Assembly (NCBI RefSeq): GCF_017310505.1
Contig: NZ_CP065957.1
Location: forward strand, 1,860,001-1,924,000
From: Methylacidiphilum caldifontis
GTDB taxonomy: Bacteria > Verrucomicrobiota > Verrucomicrobiia > Methylacidiphilales > Methylacidiphilaceae
DNA length: 64,000 bases
Direction: 5' to 3'
Below are positions 8,941-17,845 of the stretch, piece by piece; positions within the stretch are counted from its first letter, which is position 1; every line of letters begins with the position of its first letter. Below the pieces are notes generated by a model. The model was not told the origin of the DNA and ran no database searches. It saw only the letters and a list, made by a program, of their open reading frames with translations. The position numbers and the translations under genes are program-made.

Positions 8941-9629
8941 GATCTTCTTTTTGCATTCCTATCCTAAGAAAATTTTTTCTGTCCTAATCATCGGTAGTAT
9001 TAACCAGATCCCTGTTTTTCTTACTTTTATAGGATGCTGGACTCCAGCTTTAAAGTTGCGAAGGCACTAAATTTTCTTAGATTTTAATTTATAAGTGCAG
9101 ATTGGCTGTCTTCTTAACATAGTTTTGTAAGGATTGGACTAGAAGAAAACACAACGCATGCGATCTGTTTTCCTCTGCTGTGAAAGTATTTAATCATTGA
9201 AAGCTCAAGCCTTATTGAGTCGTTATGTTTTAGCATAGGATTAAATTTTTTTTCGATACGAAGACGAAACACTTTTGGGTTAAACTGAATTTTTTCAAAA
9301 TTCGATAATCTTTAGTGTTTTCGATTTCAAAACTTTTTTGACATTGACTCCACTTTTAAAAGATGGTAATGATTAAATAAAAAATAAGAAATTGTATAAT
9401 TTTGTGATTGATTTTGATTTATAATTTTCATGATTTGTAGTAGAAAGTATTTTCTTTTTAATAGCAAATTATCAAGACTGATTATTTCATCAATTTTTTT
9501 GGATTTTTCTCATCGATTAAGGTTAAGTTTCTTCTGTTTTCTATCCTATTTGTTTTTTCTAGTCTTTTCTTGTCGGCAATATAAGGATAAGCCCTTTGCC
9601 TTCAATTTCTTTTACCCTTATCTCAGCCC
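8941..9629. other. Long AT-rich intergenic region before phoH
   Basis: About 690 bases without a convincing gene. A possible reading frame at 9430-9633 is rich in Phe, Leu and Ser and overlaps the phoH start, so I do not trust it. The segment contains a TTGACA at 9338-9343 followed directly by TTGACT (9344-9349), and a TATAAT at 9395-9400. None gives a textbook spacing with the others, though 9344-9349 with TAATGA at 9367-9372 has a 17-base spacer. The phoH operon promoter probably lies in this half. Confidence 0.45.
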
Positions 9630-10601
9630 ATGATTCATTCAGAAATTATTTCTTTTGAGAATGGTCGATTTGTTCATGAACTTTTTGCCAATGAAATAAA
9701 AAATGTACGTATCTTAGAAGAACGTTTTGGAGTAAAAGTCACAACAAGGGATGGATGGGTGCGTATTGATGGTGCCCCAGAGGGCGTCCAGAAAACAAAA
9801 AAAGTTTTTGATCAGTTGCAAGATGCTTTGGATAAAGGGTTAGAAATTGGCAAGAAGGATATTCATAATGCTATGGAGTTTGTTGAAAAAGAAAATGGGG
9901 TTGTTCTCAGTGATTTTCAGAGAGCAAAACTTGAAACTTCTTCCAGGAAACCACCTGTAGTTCCTAAAACTTTGAATCAGAAAAAATATATCCAGGCTAT
10001 AAAAGAACATGAACTTGTTTTCGGGCTGGGTCCTGCAGGTACTGGAAAAACATTTCTTGCAGTTGCTGCTGCGGTAGCCGCTTTTCGAGCTGACGAAATC
10101 AAAAAGATCATCTTGACGCGTCCTGCTGTTGAGGCGGGCGAAGAACTTGGTTTCCTTCCAGGAGAGCTTGAGGATAAAATTTTCCCTTATTTGCGGCCCC
10201 TCTATGACGCTTTAGAAGAAATGCTTGATCCAGAGGAGTTAAAAAAAATGATTGATAAGGGGATAATAGAATTAGCTCCTCTTGCCTTCATGAGGGGAAG
10301 AACATTAAGTGGCAGTTTTATCATTCTTGACGAAGCTCAAAATACAACCACCGAACAGATGCTTATGTTTTTAACTCGTCTAGGCCAGAGGTCTCGCTGT
10401 GTAGTAACTGGAGATCCTACCCAGGTAGACCTTCCAAAGCATAGGAGTTCTGGTCTTTTCGAGGCGATTAACGCATTGAAGTCGGTATCGGGTATATATT
10501 TTTGCGAGTTTGGCGAAAAAGATGTCATTAGGCATAAACTTGTAAAAGATATTGTGGAAGCTTATAGAATACATAGGGCAAATTCTAAGAGTAATTTATG
10601 A
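9630..10601 (+). CDS. phoH: PhoH-family ATPase
   Basis: Predicted cytoplasmic ATPase linked to RNA metabolism. The 323-residue protein has an N-terminal KH-like part at about 1-110 and a PhoH NTPase domain with Walker A GPAGTGKTFLA at about 133-143 and Walker B FIILDEAQN at about 230-238. The gene order phoH, 7TM-HD phosphodiesterase, ybeY is a conserved bacterial arrangement. Its stop overlaps the start of the next gene by four bases (ATGA), so the two are translationally coupled. Confidence 0.93.
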   Translation: MIHSEIISFENGRFVHELFANEIKNVRILEERFGVKVTTRDGWVRIDGAPEGVQKTKKVFDQLQDALDKGLEIGKKDIHNAMEFVEKENGVVLSDFQRAKLETSSRKPPVVPKTLNQKKYIQAIKEHELVFGLGPAGTGKTFLAVAAAVAAFRADEIKKIILTRPAVEAGEELGFLPGELEDKIFPYLRPLYDALEEMLDPEELKKMIDKGIIELAPLAFMRGRTLSGSFIILDEAQNTTTEQMLMFLTRLGQRSRCVVTGDPTQVDLPKHRSSGLFEAINALKSVSGIYFCEFGEKDVIRHKLVKDIVEAYRIHRANSKSNL

Positions 10602-12217
10602 AACCTCTATTGGAGCATCTTTTAGCCAGATTTAAAAGAGTGCAACAAGATAGAAAAAGAAGAATATTTGTTATCCCGAAATGGGAAAATCAACTCGAAA
10701 CCAACGAGCCCATTCGCATTGCTATTTTTCTCTTTTTTATCTTCTTCTGTATCGTGTTAGGGCTTTTCGCCACTGGCCATGTTACTTATTCTCTGGTTTT
10801 CCTTTCCTTAATTTTGACAAGTTGTACAGCCATGGTTTTGAATTTGAGTCTACCTAAGATTTTTTATAGTAACTCAAAGCTTCTTTTGGTTTTTGCTGTG
10901 ATCGCGATCAACTTATTGATTGCCAAGTCCGTCTATGTATGGTCAATCCATCAACCTGGGCTGGAATCAAGAGCGATCTATTTTTATGTATCGACCGCTG
11001 TAGCTCCCTTATTGGTTACGGCCTTGATTAACGTGAATGCGGGAGTTATCGTTGTTGTGCTTTCAAGTGTATTTATTTCCTTACTCGTTAATCCCAGCAT
11101 ACCCCTTTTAGCGAGCAATCTTCTTTCTGGAATTGTTGGGGTTTATTTTATTCAGAGGATCTGCCAAAGAAGAGATATTTTGAAGGCGGGTATCGCTGTT
11201 GGGCTTACAAGTCTAGTTTGTGCTGTGGGATTTGGAATAATCAATGGAGGAGATACTGACGTCCTCATTCAGCAAGCTTTTTTGAGCATTGGCATAGGGC
11301 TTTTTACAGCGGTACTGATAAACACTCTTTTGCCTCTTCTTGAAGAAATCTTTCAATTGAACACCGATTTTACATGGCTTGAATTATCTGATCTCAACCA
11401 CACCTTACTCCGGAGGCTTGCTGCTGAAGCTCCGGGAACCTATCATCATAGTTTAATGGTTGCTAATATTGCCGAGGCGGCGGCAAATGCGATAGGTGAA
11501 AATGGCAGTCTATGCAGAGTAATGGCCTATTTTCACGATATTGGGAAGGTGATTAACCCTCAATATTTCGTTGAAAATCAGGGAGCCGATAATCCCCATT
11601 CCCGTCTAACTCCAGCAATGAGTGCTTTGGTGATTATTTCTCATGTAAAGGATGGAGTCGACCTCGCTTTGGAGCATCATTTGAGACGACCCGTTATTGA
11701 TGCCATTCAGCAACATCATGGAACTTCTTTAGTCTACTATTTTTACAGAAAAGCTTTGCAGAATATTGAAGATTGTCGAATGGGAGTAAAAATTCTCAAT
11801 ATGGATGAAGGAGATCTGCCTGAAATTGACGAGTCTCGTTTTAGGTATCCAGGTCCCAAGCCTCAAACAAAAGAAATCGGTATTTTAATGCTTGCCGATT
11901 CCATTGAAAGTGCTTCGCGATGCTTGGAAAAACCTAGTCTTAAAGACATTGAACAACTTGTCGAAGATATTGTTTCTCAAAAATTGCATGATCATCAGCT
12001 TGATGAATGTCCATTGAGCATGAAAGAAATTACTGAAATAAAGAAAAGTTTTGTTTTTTCGTTGAAAACGATATTGCATACGCGCATTCATTATCCCAAG
12101 AATACCCAAAACGTTGAAAAATCGAGTGGTGGTGATTCAGAATCTTCAGAAAGAGGTCCTGTTGCCCTTATCCAGTCTAAGGAAGGGATGGAAATTAGCA
12201 GTGGAGTTCATTCCTAA
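10598..12217 (+). CDS. PgpH-like membrane HD-domain phosphodiesterase, short form
   Basis: Seven-helix membrane protein with a cytoplasmic HD domain, related to PgpH, which hydrolyses c-di-AMP in Firmicutes. The HD domain at about 275-440 is intact: YHHSLMVANIAEAA, YFHDIGKV, NPHSRLTPAMS and QHHGTSLVYYFY. At 539 residues it is well below usual PgpH length (about 700). After the first helix (about 41-62) the sequence runs straight into the next helices near 66-85 and 92-113, so the large extracellular 7TMR-HDED domain is absent. The C-terminal tail (about 505-539, Ser/Glu/Gly-rich) is read in another frame as the N-terminus of YbeY. Confidence 0.88.
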   Translation: MKPLLEHLLARFKRVQQDRKRRIFVIPKWENQLETNEPIRIAIFLFFIFFCIVLGLFATGHVTYSLVFLSLILTSCTAMVLNLSLPKIFYSNSKLLLVFAVIAINLLIAKSVYVWSIHQPGLESRAIYFYVSTAVAPLLVTALINVNAGVIVVVLSSVFISLLVNPSIPLLASNLLSGIVGVYFIQRICQRRDILKAGIAVGLTSLVCAVGFGIINGGDTDVLIQQAFLSIGIGLFTAVLINTLLPLLEEIFQLNTDFTWLELSDLNHTLLRRLAAEAPGTYHHSLMVANIAEAAANAIGENGSLCRVMAYFHDIGKVINPQYFVENQGADNPHSRLTPAMSALVIISHVKDGVDLALEHHLRRPVIDAIQQHHGTSLVYYFYRKALQNIEDCRMGVKILNMDEGDLPEIDESRFRYPGPKPQTKEIGILMLADSIESASRCLEKPSLKDIEQLVEDIVSQKLHDHQLDECPLSMKEITEIKKSFVFSLKTILHTRIHYPKNTQNVEKSSGGDSESSERGPVALIQSKEGMEISSGVHS

Positions 12218-12542
12218 TCAGCTGCATTTACCTCAAAAAATTTACCTTGTTCTTTTGTCTTCTAAAACAATGGGAGAAATACATGGACTTTTTTTTAATG
12301 ATCCCAGTCCAACGGATGTTATTAGTTTTGATTATGGTGAAATTTTGATTTGTCCCTTGGTTGCTGAAAGAGAAGCCCATAGCCGGTCTATTCCTGTCCT
12401 AAAAGAAGTTCTGCTTTATGGAATTCATGGCATGCTTCATCTTTGTGGGATGGATGATCGTAGAGAAGAAGAACGGAAACAGATGGAGGTGCAGCAGGAG
12501 TTCATTCTTAAGTCAATCTGGGAAAAGTTGGGATTTGCTTGA
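12114..12542 (+). CDS. ybeY: YbeY endoribonuclease / rRNA maturation factor
   Basis: Metal-dependent RNase involved in 16S rRNA 3'-end maturation and ribosome quality control. The 142-residue protein shows DPSPTDVISFDYGEI and the metal-binding region HGMLHLCGMDDRREEE. The family consensus is H-G-x-L-H-L-x-G-Y-D-H, so the first two His are kept and the third ligand position reads Asp. The gene starts inside the preceding gene. The TTG at 12114 or the GTG at 12126 gives the family-like N-terminus (VVVIQNLQ), which means about 100 bases of out-of-frame overlap. recO follows 4 bases after its stop codon. Confidence 0.85.
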   Translation: MKNRVVVIQNLQKEVLLPLSSLRKGWKLAVEFIPNQLHLPQKIYLVLLSSKTMGEIHGLFFNDPSPTDVISFDYGEILICPLVAEREAHSRSIPVLKEVLLYGIHGMLHLCGMDDRREEERKQMEVQQEFILKSIWEKLGFA

Positions 12543-12546
12543 TTTC

Positions 12547-13104
12547 ATGGATAAAAGCCCCGGCCATATTGCATCAACCCTAGCGATCGCATATAGAAAA
12601 TATCCTTTTTCTGAAACAAGCTCGATTATTTACTGGATAAGTCCTATAGGCTGTATAAAAACCCTTGCCAAAGGATCAAGAAGAGCTGGGACAGCTTCTT
12701 TTGCTCCAATAGATCTTTTTTATGAATGTGAGATTACTTTTTACATATCAAAAAAAAGCGATCTTTATTTGTTAAAAGAATATCGAATTGTCGATCCCAT
12801 GCTTGCTTTGAGGAATAATTGGCCGACTTTTCTTTGTTCCAATTATTTCGCGGAATTAATTGCTCAAACAACTGAAGAAAGAACACCTATACCTGAAAGT
12901 TTTAACCTTCTTAAGAAAGCCCTTGGTTATATAAAAAAAACAGCTGTGAGTTTAAAGATTGTGGAGCTTTATGAAAAGCGGCTTTTATCAATCCATGGGC
13001 TAGAGGGAGGAGCAATAGATAAGCTCTATGCACAGGCCTCTTCGAGTGGAGCTAAAAAATTGTGGGAAACAAGAAAGAGATTAATGGATTGTCTCAAACC
13101 CTAA
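12547..13104 (+). CDS. recO: Short RecO-like DNA repair protein
   Basis: RecO helps load RecA on gapped DNA in the RecFOR pathway. The ATG at 12547, just after the ybeY stop, gives 185 residues. The N-terminal OB-fold part is recognisable (IAYRKYPFSETSSIIYWISPIGCIKTLAKGSRR), including the usual KGSRR ending of the first half. The rest fits the helical RecO domain loosely. It is shorter than common RecO proteins (about 240) and has no CxxC zinc-finger motif. The match is by pattern and weak beyond the OB part. Confidence 0.68.
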   Translation: MDKSPGHIASTLAIAYRKYPFSETSSIIYWISPIGCIKTLAKGSRRAGTASFAPIDLFYECEITFYISKKSDLYLLKEYRIVDPMLALRNNWPTFLCSNYFAELIAQTTEERTPIPESFNLLKKALGYIKKTAVSLKIVELYEKRLLSIHGLEGGAIDKLYAQASSSGAKKLWETRKRLMDCLKP

Positions 13105-13134
13105 AAATCAAAACCTAAAAGATTGGTTAATCCT

Positions 13135-15333
13135 TTAAATTTGATCAGAATTATCTTGCTCTTGAGCGTTATTTTCTGGAGCTGCAGAGGAAGGAGTTGA
13201 TTGGATTTCTTCTTTTGAAGCTAATAGCCTGCAGCGTTGGTAATCGATTTTACCCAAGGGTGTCTTGGGAAGAGAATTAAGAACAAGTACATGCTTGGGG
13301 ATCCAAAGTCTTGAAAAACCTTGTGATACTAAACACTTTCTTATTTGCCAATTATAAACCTTTCGATTGATTAAAACGGCAAGTGTTTCACCTTTCTTAA
13401 TGTCTGGAATACCGACGACCGCAATTTCAAAGTCTTCTCCCAATACTTCTTGTAATCCTTTTCTCAATCCTTCTTCGATAGTCCCATGAGGAACCATTTC
13501 ACCTCCGATTTTAGAAAATCGACTGACCCTATCTTCAATGTATAGAAACCCATCGTTATCCAATGATCCCACATCTCCGCTGACATACCAACCATCTCGA
13601 AAGGAAGCGGCTGTCCTGAGCGGGTCATCGAGATAACCACCGAAGATGTTTGCCCCTTTAAAACTTAATATTCCCCGGGCTGAAAGAGTAAGTTCTTTTA
13701 GTGTTTCTTGGTCAAATATCCGGATGGATATTCCCGCTGCAAGTTGTCCGACGCTTCCCGGCCTGTTTCTTTGGTTATAGGTAGTTGAGCTCAGTGTCTG
13801 GAAAGGATCTATCACATTGGAACTAATGACGGGAGAGGCTTCTGTTGTCCCATATCCTTCACAAACAGGTATTCCAAACTTCGATTCGAAATCTGCTGCA
13901 AGTTGTCTTTGTAACTTTTCTGATCCCGTAATGACAATTTTGAGGCTGCGTAGTTTTTCGGGTGGTACTTTTTTAACATACTGACGGAGAAAAGTGGGTG
14001 TTGTGATCAGCAGTTCGATCTGATACTGCTCAATGAGGGTGGCTAATTTATCGATTTCTAGAGGATTAACATAGCTGACCGTCAGCGGCCCTCCTAATAT
14101 CGGCCACCAGAGACAGGTTGTTGAACCGAAACTATGAAAAATAGGAAGGGCTCCCAACAATTTTTTAATCGGAATACTAGAGAGGATGGTTTTGATTTGT
14201 GCGATATTGGCCAAAATGTTTTTGTGAGATAACGGGACTCCTTTGGGTTCACCAAAGGAACCACTCGTAAAAAGCAAAATGGCTTCTTTGTTAGCTCCCC
14301 TTTTAGGAATGCCCCAGAGAGTGGCCACGGTCTTCGGAGGCAAAAGATCGGCAATAAAAATGTGAAAAAAGAAAGAAAGCTTAGAAAAAGATTTGAGAAA
14401 ACTTTCCGTTTCAATCGTTCTTTTAGGCCATGGGAAATCTTGAAGTTTTTCCCTCAATATCTTTGCACTAAATAGAGTTTTGACTTTCGATTTCTCAATC
14501 GCAATGAGGTTCATTGCGGAACCCGCTGTCATATTAAAATTGACAGGAATCTTTCCCGCAAGAACAACGGCTAAATTGATAATTATTGCTCCTGCACCTA
14601 TGGGCAACAGTACACCTATTCGAGGCTCGGTTATATTTTTAGAAATCCAAGAAGCAACTCTTAAGGCTATTCCCAGTAAGACTTTTCCTGTAAGGACCTT
14701 CTGGGAATGCCCATCGATGAATATGGGATTATTTTTTCTCTGCTTTAGATAATAAATAGCTTGCCAACCGATATTCTCTTCAATTTCGGGCCGTAACAAC
14801 AGAGCTTGGGAAGAAAGATCATAAAAGCTTTTTCTTAACCAATCCCTCCAATCTTCATGGAGGGTTTTGGGAGCACCTACAATGACCCTACTTGTAGAAG
14901 GATAAGAAGAGTCAAGGGGGCTGAAAAAATTATTCCAGAAAGAATCGATCCAGACGGGGATCACCAAGGATTCGATATGTTCAATCATATCGAGAACAAA
15001 TTGAGGAAAACTTGTAACGTTGCCTTCAGGAAGTTGGGTGAGCCGTAGGATGATACCGACTAAAGTATTCGATCTGAGTTTATCTTGTAGCCACCGGACA
15101 GCCTCTTCTTTGTTCGTTTTTTCTAGGAAAAGAAATCCCTTTTCGAGGACCTGTTCCTCTTTTACATCTTTCAGTTCTCCTACAGCGATGATCAGCTGTC
15201 TAGAAAGGCTTTTCTCGAATTGCTCCACATCTTGAAGTGTCGCCGTATAAATCAACAATAAAGCCCCTTGAGAGGAGGGGATCCATTCCCTACCGATCCA
15301 GTCCATTAGGTCATTCCTTGAAATTGAAGTCAA
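13135..15333 (-). CDS. Aas-like AMP-binding acyl-activating enzyme with a degenerate acyltransferase domain
   Basis: The 732-residue length matches two-domain Aas proteins (lysophospholipid acyltransferase plus acyl-ACP synthetase). The C-terminal part, about 230-700, is a full adenylate-forming enzyme: LLFTSGSFGEPKGVPLSHKN (P-loop), YGTTEASP, SGDVG and catalytic Lys in TPLGKIDYQ. The N-terminal 200 residues resemble the second half of a PlsC acyltransferase (VGIILRLTQLPEGNVTSFP, then VIPVWIDSFWNNFFSP, then VIVGAPK), but the HxxxxD catalytic motif is absent. It probably activates fatty acids, perhaps for recycling into phospholipid. It converges on recO with about 30 bases between. Confidence 0.8.
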   Translation of the reverse strand: MTSISRNDLMDWIGREWIPSSQGALLLIYTATLQDVEQFEKSLSRQLIIAVGELKDVKEEQVLEKGFLFLEKTNKEEAVRWLQDKLRSNTLVGIILRLTQLPEGNVTSFPQFVLDMIEHIESLVIPVWIDSFWNNFFSPLDSSYPSTSRVIVGAPKTLHEDWRDWLRKSFYDLSSQALLLRPEIEENIGWQAIYYLKQRKNNPIFIDGHSQKVLTGKVLLGIALRVASWISKNITEPRIGVLLPIGAGAIIINLAVVLAGKIPVNFNMTAGSAMNLIAIEKSKVKTLFSAKILREKLQDFPWPKRTIETESFLKSFSKLSFFFHIFIADLLPPKTVATLWGIPKRGANKEAILLFTSGSFGEPKGVPLSHKNILANIAQIKTILSSIPIKKLLGALPIFHSFGSTTCLWWPILGGPLTVSYVNPLEIDKLATLIEQYQIELLITTPTFLRQYVKKVPPEKLRSLKIVITGSEKLQRQLAADFESKFGIPVCEGYGTTEASPVISSNVIDPFQTLSSTTYNQRNRPGSVGQLAAGISIRIFDQETLKELTLSARGILSFKGANIFGGYLDDPLRTAASFRDGWYVSGDVGSLDNDGFLYIEDRVSRFSKIGGEMVPHGTIEEGLRKGLQEVLGEDFEIAVVGIPDIKKGETLAVLINRKVYNWQIRKCLVSQGFSRLWIPKHVLVLNSLPKTPLGKIDYQRCRLLASKEEIQSTPSSAAPENNAQEQDNSDQI

Positions 15334-15394
15334 CTCTAAGAGGTCATCAATTTATCCCTCCTCCTAGATAAATTCAATTGCATAATAATCTTTT

Positions 15395-16516
15395 TCAGAA
15401 TATTTCTACGGGTGATCGCTTCCCATCTTCAATAGACCTCTGCTTTGCTCTTTCTTTGCCGAGGACCTTTTCGCGAAGCGCATATATTTCATGGTCGATG
15501 TGTTGAAACTGCTCTTGGGAATAAGGAAGTGGAGGAGCAAGATGCATTCTAAAATTTTCAACTCTTCGAGCCGCTTGTTCCTTCACCGATTCAGGCAGCG
15601 CACTTAAAATAGCGGCAGCTTCCCTAATCAGGTGGAAACGGTGGCAGAGTAAAAGGATATCGACACCGGCTTTCAAGGACAATTCGAGAGTTTCTTTTAA
15701 AGAATAATGATTAATGATAGCCCCCATATCGATGTCATCTGAAAGGAGAAGTTTGTCAAAATGCCATTCTTTCCTTATAATATCTATGATTGGAGAGGAT
15801 AGAGATGCGGGTAGGCCACTTGGGTCTAAATGCAAGTTACGGATGTGGGCGATCATGAAACTGTCACATAAATTTTGAAGGGTTCTAAAGGGAATCCATT
15901 CAAAAGCTTCGAGTTCATTTTTCGATTTGAAAGACTGCGGTAATTCAAGATGAGGATCACATGGAGCAAAGCTATATCCAGGGAAATGTTTGCCGCAGCA
16001 AAGAATCCCTTGAGATTTTAAACCTTCTATGAATGCTCTAGCAAAGCGACATACCTCTTGAGGGTCTGATGAAAAAGATCTTCCTTTTAAAGAGTTATGT
16101 TCCCTCTCGGGAGTATCCATATCAAGAACGGGAGCGAGATTGAAATTAAGACCAAAAAGCCGTAACAATTGAGCAGTCAGTTCCCCGTGTGCTCTGATCA
16201 ATTCTAAATCCGCTTTTTCTCCAAGTTCTTTTGCACCAGGAGGTTCACTACCAAAAGCTTTTAACCTAGACACCCTTCCTCCTTCTTGATCGATTGTAAA
16301 AATAGGCTCATGCCCAACAAGATCTCTTAATTGATCGACAAGATTTCTAAAAGAGAGGGGATTTTCCAAGTTTCTAGAAAAAAAAATGAATCCTGCAGGC
16401 TGTACTTCACGAATGACATTAACTTCATCCTTGGAAAGGCCAGTTGCAGGCAGTCCTACGATGAGAAATCTTCCCCCATCGCAGAGCGCATTGTCTGAAG
16501 AAAAATATCCGCTCAT
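15395..16516 (-). CDS. nagZ: Beta-N-acetylhexosaminidase, glycoside hydrolase family 3
   Basis: Cleaves GlcNAc from anhydromuropeptides in cell-wall recycling. The 373-residue single-domain GH3 enzyme shows FTIDQEGGRVSRL at about 98-110, the NagZ-type motif KHFPGYSFAPCDPHLELP with the general-acid His in D-x-H, and the nucleophile region LLSDDIDMGAI. No signal peptide is apparent, which fits a cytoplasmic NagZ. The kinase-MurQ fusion at 61.6 kb could act on the MurNAc side of the same recycling route. The final 25 or so residues are charged and not family-conserved. Confidence 0.9.
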   Translation of the reverse strand: MSGYFSSDNALCDGGRFLIVGLPATGLSKDEVNVIREVQPAGFIFFSRNLENPLSFRNLVDQLRDLVGHEPIFTIDQEGGRVSRLKAFGSEPPGAKELGEKADLELIRAHGELTAQLLRLFGLNFNLAPVLDMDTPEREHNSLKGRSFSSDPQEVCRFARAFIEGLKSQGILCCGKHFPGYSFAPCDPHLELPQSFKSKNELEAFEWIPFRTLQNLCDSFMIAHIRNLHLDPSGLPASLSSPIIDIIRKEWHFDKLLLSDDIDMGAIINHYSLKETLELSLKAGVDILLLCHRFHLIREAAAILSALPESVKEQAARRVENFRMHLAPPLPYSQEQFQHIDHEIYALREKVLGKERAKQRSIEDGKRSPVEIF

Positions 16517-16850
16517 AACTCTCTTTGTATAGGGCTGTTCCGAAACTTTGTAGCTTATTTTCCTTTACATATCCACGCTAAGTTTAACTGAACTTCAATT
16601 TTAGCCAAAGGTTTTTTAAAGCGAAATAGCAATCCTCTGGGAAATACCTTGACCCCTCCTTCAATCATGACAATACTATTAATGCTCTGTAGAGCGAAAG
16701 GCAAAAAGGATCAAGGGATGCAGTTGCTTTGGAATGAATCCTCATCGCAGCCATGGAAAATTTGCTTCATTAAGTATTTCTTATATAAAAAGCTTATTTT
16801 TGTCGGTTGAAAAACATTAATTCAGTTTTATAAAAGCCATTCCTATTGTC
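16517..16850. other. Intergenic region between nagZ and acyP
   Basis: About 330 bases with no supported gene. A 37-codon reading frame on the minus strand (16668-16555) has an ATG but no family resemblance I recognise. The region should contain promoters for both divergent genes; I could not assign them. Confidence 0.4.
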
Positions 16851-17126
16851 GTGAAGAAACAACTGAAAGCTTATTTTTATGGACATGTTCAGGGTGTAGG
16901 CTTTCGAGCAACAACTTGGAGAGTTGCCCAGTTTTATAATATTGATGGCATTGTGCGCAACTTAAGGGATGGAAGAGTAGAGTTGATTGTGGAGGGAGAA
17001 GAACAGACTATAAAGGATTTTATTAGAGAACTGACCCATAGCCACATGAAGTCTTATATCTCTCATGTGGATTTTATTTGGGGAGAAGCTGAAGGCAAAT
17101 ATATTCATTTTCATATCGTTCGTTGA
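16851..17126 (+). CDS. acyP: Acylphosphatase
   Basis: Small enzyme (91 residues) that hydrolyses acyl phosphates such as carbamoyl phosphate and 1,3-bisphosphoglycerate. The active-site loop GHVQGVGFRATTW with its phosphate-binding Arg, and the catalytic Asn in GIVRNLRDGRVE, are both present. The start appears to be GTG; no in-frame ATG lies close enough to keep the first strand. Confidence 0.93.
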   Translation: MKKQLKAYFYGHVQGVGFRATTWRVAQFYNIDGIVRNLRDGRVELIVEGEEQTIKDFIRELTHSHMKSYISHVDFIWGEAEGKYIHFHIVR

Positions 17127-17251
17127 TGTGCTATGTGTTTATAGAAATGGCGGAAAGAAAAGAATTTTTTTAGTCCATCCCCAGAAGGGGAAAGGCATCA
17201 CTAAGGATACTTTTTCTACAATGCAAACGACTGAAGCTCTTGATTCATTCT

Positions 17252-17725
17252 ATGAGACATACATTATCCATCTTAGTTGCTAACCGGTTTGGGGTTCTGA
17301 CAAGGATCGCCGAGCTTTTTAGCGGGCGAGGTTTTAATATTGATACTCTTAATGTGGGGCCAACGCATGACGAATCCATTTCACGAATGACAATAGTCGT
17401 CAAAGGTGACGATCAGGTTCTGGACCAAGTAACCAAGCAGTTAAACAAGCTTATTGATGTCTTGGCGGTTCAGGATTTCAGGGATGGAGAATATATAGAT
17501 AGAGAACTTGTGTTGGTTAAAGTGGCAACGGGAAACAAAAGCCGAGCTGAACTTATGCAAATATGTGATATTTTCCGTGCGAAAATTGTGGATGTAGAGC
17601 CCAAAAATATGACTATCGAAGTAACAGGCGATGAAAGCAAGATTTCAAAATTTATTTTTCTTATGCAGGATTTTGGAATAATTGATTTGAGTAGAACAGG
17701 TAAAATCGCCTTGCCAAGAATTTAG
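17252..17725 (+). CDS. ilvH: Acetolactate synthase small (regulatory) subunit
   Basis: Regulatory subunit that makes acetohydroxyacid synthase sensitive to valine. From the ATG at 17252 the 157-residue protein begins directly with the ACT domain (MRHTLSILVANRFGVLTRIAELFSGRGFNIDTLNVG), followed by the C-terminal small-subunit domain (ELVLVKV to the end). An upstream TTG at 17240 would add only four residues. ilvC follows 120 bases later. The catalytic subunit ilvB is not in front of it as is common, and is absent from the window. Confidence 0.93.
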   Translation: MRHTLSILVANRFGVLTRIAELFSGRGFNIDTLNVGPTHDESISRMTIVVKGDDQVLDQVTKQLNKLIDVLAVQDFRDGEYIDRELVLVKVATGNKSRAELMQICDIFRAKIVDVEPKNMTIEVTGDESKISKFIFLMQDFGIIDLSRTGKIALPRI

Positions 17726-17845
17726 AAAACAGGGATAGCGGGTAGAACAAAACAAGTTTTTCATGCTGACTCAAAGAAAGGGGTTGACAAAGTAAGATAA
17801 ACACCGAGGCTTTTTATTATTTATCATCACTTTGGAGAGAACAAA

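Noticed and set aside
9430-9633. 67-codon frame before phoH that could encode a small hydrophobic protein
   Set aside because: Composition is what AT-rich non-coding DNA gives (Phe, Leu, Ser), it has no ribosome-binding site that I see, and it overlaps the phoH start.
16555-16668. 37-codon minus-strand frame between nagZ and acyP
   Set aside because: It has an ATG and reads smoothly but is very short, with no neighbour context or recognisable pattern.
17178-17191. TCCCC-AGAA-GGGGA hairpin upstream of ilvH, considered as a terminator or attenuator
   Set aside because: The T-run lies before the stem on the plus strand, and no leader peptide rich in branched-chain residues was found.
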